27,117 nucleotides of DNA from Ramlibacter tataouinensis (GTDB lineage Bacteria; Pseudomonadota; Gammaproteobacteria; Burkholderiales; Burkholderiaceae_C), in NCBI GenBank assembly GCA_002427815.1, contig DIZF01000056.1:1-27117 (forward strand), written 5' to 3'. The position numbers were made by a program, and so were the translations under genes. The notes under the pieces were generated by a model. The model ran no database searches and had not been told where the DNA came from. It saw only the letters and a list, made by a program, of their open reading frames with translations. How positions within the stretch are numbered: the stretch's first letter is position 1; the number at the start of each line of letters is the position of its first letter. Below, piece after piece: positions 23,152-27,117 of this stretch.

Positions 23152-24510
23152 TCAGGCGGCGGCAGCCCTGGGCAGCACCGCCGAAATCCGGCTGCCTTTG
23201 CCCGGCGTGGAGATCACCGTGAGGCGCCCCCCCGCAGCTTCGACCCGATGCCGCATGCCGGCCAAGCCGTATGTCGACGACCGGATGTCGGCGACGTCGA
23301 ACCCCTTGCCATCGTCGTGGATGTCCACCTCGACATGATTGCCGTGGTTCTGCACGGTGATTTCGACATGACCGGCCTCCGCGTACTTGCCCACGTTGGT
23401 GAGCGACTCCTGCACCAGCCGGTACACGGTGAGCTGGCTCGATTCGTCGAGTTCCACCGGTTCCAGCTCGGTCGTGATTTCCACGCCCGAGCGGTCCGAG
23501 AACTCGCGCGCCAGGATCTCCAGCGAAGCCGTCAGGCCCAGGTTGGACAGTGACGACGGCCGCAAATCCTCGATGATGCGGCGCTTCAGCGCGATGCCGC
23601 TGTTCAGGGCTTCGGTCAGATGCTGCAGGCGCTCGGCGATCTCCGGCGTGAATTGACCGCCCAGCCTGGACTTCAGGCGCGCCACGTCGAGTTTGGCCGC
23701 CGTGAGGAGGGCCCCCAGCTCATCATGCAGCTCGCGCGCCAGATGCCCGCGCTCTTCCTCGCGCACCTGCTGCAGGTGGGTCGCCAGTTCGGCCAGCGTG
23801 GCGGTGCGCTCGCGCACCTGGCGTTCCAGCAGGTCGCGCTCCTGCTGCAGGACTTTCTGCTGCTGTTCGCCGGCGAGCTCGAGCGCGGTGGTCTGGCGCA
23901 GGTACAGATAGAAGGCCAGCAGGCCGGCCATGGCCACGGCCGCGATTCCGATTCGCGACAGCATCAGCGATCTGCGCACCTGGACCTGGCTCACCTCCAT
24001 CCTGGCGGTGGCGGCATTGATGAGCCGCGTCGCCTGACCCCGGATGGCGTCCATCTGCTCCTTGCCCACGTCGGTCATCAGCACGAACTTCCACGCATCA
24101 TCGTTGCCCTGTTTGCGCATGCGCACCGAAAGGTCCATTTCGGCCAGCTTGCGCTGCACGTTGTGGGTGAGCTGGGCCAGGATCGCATATTCGTCGGCGC
24201 CGGGCCCGTAGATCCGGCGCAGTGCGTCCAGCTGCGCCCCGATCTCCGCCACCGCCGCGTTGTACGGTTCCAGGTAGCGCGGGTCGCCGGTGAGCAGATA
24301 GCCTCGCGATCCAGTCTCGGCATCCAGCACGTGCTGCAGGACACGGTTGAGCGATGCGCGGGTCCGCGACGCCTCGGCGATATCGTCCAGCGCTGCCGTG
24401 GATTGGTTGAATCCGGTTTCGTTGATCCCGATCAGGATGCAGGCCGCCATCAGGGCCAGGCCCAGGCTGATCGCCATTTTGGGGATGGAGAAGGAACGCA
24501 TGAATCTCAC
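23152..24510 (-). CDS. CHASE3-domain sensor histidine kinase (HisKA_3, NarX/UhpB type)
   Basis: This 452-residue inner-membrane kinase has a first membrane span at about 11-30, a CHASE3 sensory domain (about 35-175, with the hallmark ETGSRGYLLTGDPRYLEPY), and a second span at 185-204. A coiled-coil linker (205-250) follows. The HisKA_3 dimerisation domain holds the phosphorylated His262 in RELHDELGALL. The ATPase domain has N372 and K375 in LTNVGKYAEA, DDGKGF at 399-404 and YGLAGMRHRV. In the N-box the usual KHA reads KYA. The GTG at 24510 is preferred over ATG at 24501 because GGAAGGGG lies 7 bases upstream. The gene is divergent from a NarL-type regulator, its likely partner. Signal unknown. 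Confidence 0.92.
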   Translation of the reverse strand: MRFMRSFSIPKMAISLGLALMAACILIGINETGFNQSTAALDDIAEASRTRASLNRVLQHVLDAETGSRGYLLTGDPRYLEPYNAAVAEIGAQLDALRRIYGPGADEYAILAQLTHNVQRKLAEMDLSVRMRKQGNDDAWKFVLMTDVGKEQMDAIRGQATRLINAATARMEVSQVQVRRSLMLSRIGIAAVAMAGLLAFYLYLRQTTALELAGEQQQKVLQQERDLLERQVRERTATLAELATHLQQVREEERGHLARELHDELGALLTAAKLDVARLKSRLGGQFTPEIAERLQHLTEALNSGIALKRRIIEDLRPSSLSNLGLTASLEILAREFSDRSGVEITTELEPVELDESSQLTVYRLVQESLTNVGKYAEAGHVEITVQNHGNHVEVDIHDDGKGFDVADIRSSTYGLAGMRHRVEAAGGRLTVISTPGKGSRISAVLPRAAAA

Positions 24511-24568
24511 TGGAAAGCCCCTTCCTTGTGCATAGAATGCGGAATAATCATCACTGAAGAGTAGGCCT

Positions 24569-24580
24569 TTTCAATTGAAA
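24569..24580. promoter_or_regulatory. 12-bp perfect palindrome between divergent kinase and regulator genes
   Basis: TTTCAATTGAAA is perfectly self-complementary and lies 58 bases from the kinase start and 45 bases from the regulator start. On the minus strand TTGAAA with TGATTA 18 bases later could be a promoter of the kinase gene. An operator role is possible and untested. Confidence 0.4.
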
Positions 24581-24625
24581 GTTGGGCACAATGGGCTCCA
24601 AGGTTGACATCGAAAGAGGACGGAC

Positions 24626-25258
24626 ATGATCAAAGTCGGCATTGTGGATGACCACGCCATTGTTCGGTCGGGACTCAGACAGTTCTTTTCCGAACAGGTC
24701 GATCTGCGCGTCGTGGGCGAAGCGGCCAGCGGCCGTGAGGCCATCGACCTGGTACGTACCACCGAACTCGATGTGATGGTGATGGACCTGTCGATGCCCG
24801 GGCAAAGCGGTATCGACGCGCTGGGCATGATCCGCGCCAAGGCGCCGGACGTGGGCATTCTGATCCTCTCGGGCTATCCTGAAGAACATTACGCGATGAA
24901 CCTGATTCGCCAGGGCGCCAGCGGCTACCTGAACAAGGAATGCGAGCCGATGGAGATTGTCAACGCGATCCGCACCATCGCGCTGGGCCGTCGCTACATC
25001 TCGCCGGCGGTCGCGGAACTGCTGGCGCAACAACTCAATCGCAAGGAGGGGAGCGCTCCTCACGAACACCTGTCCGAGCGCGAGTTCCAGGTGTTCCTCA
25101 AGCTGGCCAAGGGCGAAACCGCCGGTGATATCGCGAAGGCACTGTCCCTGAGCGTCAAGACCGTCAGCACCTACCGGACCCGCCTGATGGAAAAAATGAG
25201 CCTGGCGTCGAACAGCGACCTCACCTACTACGCGTTGAAGAACAAACTGATCGACTGA
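24626..25258 (+). CDS. NarL/UhpA-family response regulator
   Basis: This 210-residue transcription factor has an N-terminal receiver domain (about 1-120) with acidic pair Asp8/Asp9, phosphoacceptor Asp54 (VMVMDLSMPG), the switch Ser in ILILSGYPE and the conserved Lys in GYLNKECEP. A LuxR-type helix-turn-helix follows (about 145-205, LSEREFQVFLKLAKGETAGD, then VKTVSTYRTRLMEKM). It is the probable partner of the divergent CHASE3 kinase 115 bases away. AGAGGA at 24615-24620 is the ribosome site. The gene ends 13 bases from the convergent stand-alone receiver gene. Targets are not known; inverted repeats nearby (24569, 25782) are candidates. Confidence 0.93.
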   Translation: MIKVGIVDDHAIVRSGLRQFFSEQVDLRVVGEAASGREAIDLVRTTELDVMVMDLSMPGQSGIDALGMIRAKAPDVGILILSGYPEEHYAMNLIRQGASGYLNKECEPMEIVNAIRTIALGRRYISPAVAELLAQQLNRKEGSAPHEHLSEREFQVFLKLAKGETAGDIAKALSLSVKTVSTYRTRLMEKMSLASNSDLTYYALKNKLID

Positions 25259-25271
25259 GCGGCACGCCGTC

Positions 25272-25661
25272 TCACGCACTCGGCCGCGGCGTCTCCGAGT
25301 GCAGGATGCAGTATTCCACCAGCGCGTCGATCTCGTTGGACTTGTCGAACACGGCGTCCGCGCCCAGCTGAGTGCAACGCTTGCGCATATCGGGGGTTGC
25401 ATAGTTGCTCAGCACCACCACCCGCTGTGCCGTCGCGCGGCCGCGGCAGGCTTCCAGAACGCCCAGGCCGCTGCCTTGCTTCAGGAAAAGATCGACGATC
25501 GCGAGGTCCCAGGCACTGTCGTGCTGGACCAGCCAGCTTCTGGCCTGGTTTTCGGTTTCGGCCCAACCGAGGGCTTTCACGCTTGCCAGCTCTTCCAGCG
25601 CACCGATCAGGTTCTCGCGGATGGTCGCGTTGTCTTCAACGATGTAGGTTCTCAATTCCAC
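25272..25661 (-). CDS. stand-alone response regulator receiver domain
   Basis: This 129-residue protein is a receiver domain only. It has the acidic Glu9/Asp10 pair (YIVEDN), phosphoacceptor Asp57 (LAIVDLFLKQGSGLG), the switch Ser85 in VVVLSNYA and Lys107 in VFDKSNE, so it should be phosphorylated. No output domain follows, as in CheY- or Spo0F-type proteins. It could be a competing phosphate sink or a relay member for the neighbouring kinase, or answer another kinase. It starts with GTG; an in-frame TGA three codons upstream rules out a longer version. No Shine-Dalgarno sequence is seen, and TTG at 25655 is the only nearby alternative start. Confidence 0.85.
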   Translation of the reverse strand: MELRTYIVEDNATIRENLIGALEELASVKALGWAETENQARSWLVQHDSAWDLAIVDLFLKQGSGLGVLEACRGRATAQRVVVLSNYATPDMRKRCTQLGADAVFDKSNEIDALVEYCILHSETPRPSA

Positions 25662-26030
25662 AGCAGGTCAGTTCGTGGCGGGGCGGATGGATAGCGCTCT
25701 TGCGATTGGCGCGCCTGTTGACCGTGTGTATGGCATCTCCCCCACCGGTGCGCCATTCTGCCAGTGGACCTGTAATTTGTTCGTAGGATAGATCCTACGG
25801 TCAACTTGTCAGATTTTGCTGACAGTGCGTCTCGCATGTGATTGACCATGCCCCAGCCTCTCACTGCGCAACTCCAGCACAAGACGGTCGGCCGAGTGCT
25901 ACCTGGCTGGGGATGTCTGCGACGAAACTTTTGACTGAATCGGCCACCGGACCCGACAAGGCTGCGCTCGCGGGCCACGCCGGCCTGACGCTGGCCTGTG
26001 CCGCGCCCGACCAGCCGTACGGCAAGCAGC
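25662..26030. other. 369-base region between moeB and the receiver gene
   Basis: No gene is supported; the open frames here extend in from moeB on other frames or use unlikely codons. The region holds the inverted repeat at 25782 and a second, TGTCAG (25807-25812) with CTGACA (25819-25824) around a 6-base AT-rich loop. The rest is GC-rich and featureless to me. Confidence 0.5.
25782..25804 (-). promoter_or_regulatory. perfect inverted repeat next to a -35 upstream of the receiver gene
   Basis: CGTAGGAT and ATCCTACG at 25782-25799 are perfect 8-bp arms with a 2-base centre. On the minus strand TTGACC (25804-25799), a fair -35, stands right before it, and the repeat fills the spacer before an AT-rich -10 region (ACAAAT or AAATTA). 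It thus looks like an operator inside the promoter of the receiver gene, about 121-138 bases upstream of its start. The shape resembles NarL/RcsB-type sites. The regulator is unknown. Confidence 0.5.
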
Positions 26031-26792
26031 CTAGGAACGCGCCGGACGGCTGCCGCAGACGGGGCACGCCGGGTTGCGCGGCACCCGCACTTCGTTCCAC
26101 TCCATCGCACGGCCATCGAGCATGAGCAGCCGCCCGGCCAGTGAAGTGCCGGCGCCGCTGAGGAGCTTGAGCGCTTCGGCGGCCTGCATGGCGCCGATGA
26201 TGCCGACCAATGGCGCGAACACGCCCATCGTCGCGCAGCGGGTCTCCTCGAATTCGTCCAAAGGCGCGAACAGGCACGCGTAGCAGGGTGAGCTGTTGTC
26301 GCGAGTGTCGTAGACCGTGATCTGTCCGTCGAAGCGAATTGCCGCGCCCGAGACCAGCGGCCTGCCATGCTTCACGCAGGCGGCGTTGACGGCATGACGG
26401 GTGCTGAAGTTGTCGCAGCAATCGATCACCACGTCCGCCTGGCCCACCCATTCATCCAGCGACGCCGCATCGGCCCGGTCCGTGACGGCCCGGACGTCGG
26501 GCTCCGGGTTGATGGCCGCGATCGCCTGCCGCGCCGAATCCGCCTTCGGCATGCCGAGGCGGGCCACGGTATGCGCAATCTGGCGCTGGAGGTTGGTGAG
26601 GTCCACCGTGTCGTGGTCCACCAGCGTGATCCGACCGACGCCGGCCGTACCCAGATACAGCGCCACGGGCGAACCCAGCCCGCCGGCGCCGATGACCAGC
26701 GCATGCGCGGCCAGCAGGCGTTCCTGGCCCTCCACGCCGATTTCCTCGAGCAGGATGTGGCGCGAATAACGCAGCAGCTGTTCGTCTGTCAT
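26031..26792 (-). CDS. moeB: MoeB/ThiF-family sulfur-carrier adenylyltransferase
   Basis: This 253-residue E1-like enzyme activates the C-terminus of a ubiquitin-like sulfur carrier (MoaD for molybdopterin, or ThiS for thiamine) with ATP. It has the start RYSRHILLEEIGVEGQERL, the nucleotide loop GAGGLG at 35-40, DHDTVDLTNLQRQIAH, DCCDNFSTRHAVN and two zinc pairs, C170-X2-C173 and C243-X2-C246. Cys186 in TRCATMG matches the conserved crossover Cys. No rhodanese domain follows. MoeB is the better name, but ThiF cannot be excluded as neither partner lies in the window. The ATG at 26792 is the family start; an upstream frame runs into the adapter and is an artefact. No Shine-Dalgarno precedes it; CACAAT is 6 bases upstream. 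Confidence 0.88.
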   Translation of the reverse strand: MTDEQLLRYSRHILLEEIGVEGQERLLAAHALVIGAGGLGSPVALYLGTAGVGRITLVDHDTVDLTNLQRQIAHTVARLGMPKADSARQAIAAINPEPDVRAVTDRADAASLDEWVGQADVVIDCCDNFSTRHAVNAACVKHGRPLVSGAAIRFDGQITVYDTRDNSSPCYACLFAPLDEFEETRCATMGVFAPLVGIIGAMQAAEALKLLSGAGTSLAGRLLMLDGRAMEWNEVRVPRNPACPVCGSRPARS

Positions 26793-26798
26793 CGGCGC

Positions 26799-26804
26799 AT
26801 TGTG
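26799..26804 (-). promoter_or_regulatory. -10-like CACAAT next to the moeB start
   Basis: On the minus strand CACAAT ends 6 bases before the moeB ATG, which has no ribosome site. The spacing is the same as at 3234 and 3721 and similar to folE. A leaderless message is possible. A -35 was not identified. Confidence 0.3.
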
Positions 26805-27098
26805 GCGGAAACGAACGAGGTGCCGGCCTCGACCGGTCGGGTGTATAGAAGCGAGCCCCTTGCTTTGGACACCGCAAGTCCTTGATTGAAAAAGAAATTT
26901 TCTCAATGGGGTGGGGGTGGTGCACAAAACGAATGTACTTCGACGCTGAAACAGAGGCTTTCCAGGAGCGCAGCGGCACCCGCTGGCAGGCCGCTGATCG
27001 GATCTAACTCGTTGATTCCAAACATGAAGTTTTTCCAGCCGCCGCTGTGGCACGGCTGATGCTTTGTTCAGCGTGCATACCAACCGAGTGGCCACATG
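26805..27098. other. gene-free contig edge
   Basis: No coding frame is supported in this 294-base stretch. It contains an AT-rich segment at 26882-26907 with an imperfect inverted repeat (ATTGAAAAA against TTTTCTCAAT), a TGGTGCA at 26918-26924, and the sigma-54-like element at 27048. The rightward gene it would serve is beyond the contig. Confidence 0.5.
27048..27062 (+). promoter_or_regulatory. sigma-54-like -24/-12 element pointing out of the contig
   Basis: TGGCACGGCTGATGC has the invariant GG and GC of sigma-54 promoters spaced by exactly 10 bases, with the full TGGCACG half. The -12 half differs in one base (ATGC for TTGC). TGGTGCA, like half of an NtrC site, stands about 125 bases upstream. 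The gene would begin beyond 27117. Confidence 0.45.
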
Positions 27099-27117
27099 CT
27101 GTCTCTTATACACATCT
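27099..27117 (-). other. Nextera/Tn5 mosaic-end adapter (artefact)
   Basis: The last 19 bases are CTGTCTCTTATACACATCT, the reverse complement of the first 19. They are untrimmed adapter and mark the right contig edge. The frame that seems to extend moeB leftward from MYKRQ at 27113 starts inside this adapter and is not real. Confidence 0.98.

Noticed and set aside
24604..24609. Perfect TTGACA as a -35 for the response regulator
   Set aside because: It is only 16 bases before the ATG, so its -10 would fall inside the gene and the transcript would lack the start codon and the AGAGGA ribosome site.
22383..25798. GTAGGA/TCCTAC hexamers near the BON, kinase and receiver genes as a shared regulon box
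   Set aside because: A hexamer is expected about a dozen times on both strands of 27 kb, and it also occurs inside TpsB and potH. Only the full palindrome at 25782 is notable.
25838..26125. Plus-strand 95-codon frame between the receiver gene and moeB
   Set aside because: Half of it is antisense to moeB. It has no ribosome site and no recognisable domain.
26875..26887. Minus-strand match to the IHF consensus (AATCAA-N4-TTG)
   Set aside because: It fits, but lies upstream of the NtrC-like half-site and not between it and the sigma-54 element, so the usual architecture is not met. Such matches are frequent in AT-rich DNA.
26793..27113. N-terminal extension of moeB by 107 residues from MYKRQ
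   Set aside because: It begins inside the adapter and covers the non-coding edge. The family start MTDEQLLRYSRH is at 26792.
1..27117. CRISPR arrays, tRNA or rRNA genes, transposases, integrases and attachment sites
   Set aside because: I looked for regular direct repeats, cloverleaf-like stretches and transposase motifs and found none. The only short tandem arrays are those in fmdB and at 20775.

Overview
The window is one complete assembly contig. Positions 1-19 and 27099-27117 are the Nextera/Tn5 mosaic-end adapter in inverted orientation, so nothing can be inferred across either edge. The biological part is very GC-rich and carries about 24 protein genes of betaproteobacterial type. Gene order (DUF971-ubiE-Tim44-like-ubiJ-ubiB; fmdB-DUF502-aspS-nudB-endonuclease-clsB) and protein style suggest the order Burkholderiales, most likely an Alcaligenaceae relative of Bordetella or Achromobacter. 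That placement is my recollection of gene order, not a search. I see no tRNA, rRNA, CRISPR array, insertion sequence or phage gene.

Layout. (a) 123-3206: an exported protein with two FecR domains, followed by a two-partner-secretion outer-membrane transporter (TpsB) with no visible TpsA partner. (b) 3234-7683: a DUF971 protein, then a ubiquinone block with ubiE, a Tim44-like membrane protein, ubiJ and ubiB. (c) 7670-11803 on the minus strand: a complete polyamine ABC transporter (potF-potG-potH-potI order), whose last gene overlaps the end of ubiB. (d) 12173-17520: FmdB zinc ribbon, DUF502 membrane protein, aspartyl-tRNA synthetase of the probable non-discriminating type, NudB, an EEP-family phosphodiesterase and a cardiolipin synthase. 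(e) 17645-20754: folE and a BLUF blue-light sensor one base apart, an MDR oxidoreductase and a DUF429 protein. (f) 20821-22199 minus: a leaderless-signal (apparently cytoplasmic) sulfatase preceded by a candidate 21-codon leader ORF. (g) 22497-25661: a BON-domain lipoprotein, a CHASE3 histidine kinase, a divergent NarL-type response regulator and a convergent stand-alone receiver protein. (h) 26031-26792 minus: a MoeB/ThiF-type adenylyltransferase, then a gene-free edge with a sigma-54-like promoter pointing out of the contig.

How they work together. Blocks b, d and e are mostly housekeeping: ubiquinone synthesis, aspartate and probably asparagine charging, folate precursor steps (FolE then NudB) and membrane lipid synthesis. 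Block c imports polyamines. Block g looks like a self-contained envelope or stress signalling unit.

The points most worth a second look are: the FecR/TpsB pair with a CX3C in each FecR repeat; the folE-BLUF pair; the four-gene signalling unit with a perfect inverted repeat upstream of the lone receiver gene; and a repeated arrangement in which a -10-like hexamer lies 5-6 bases before an ATG with no Shine-Dalgarno sequence, suggesting leaderless mRNAs.
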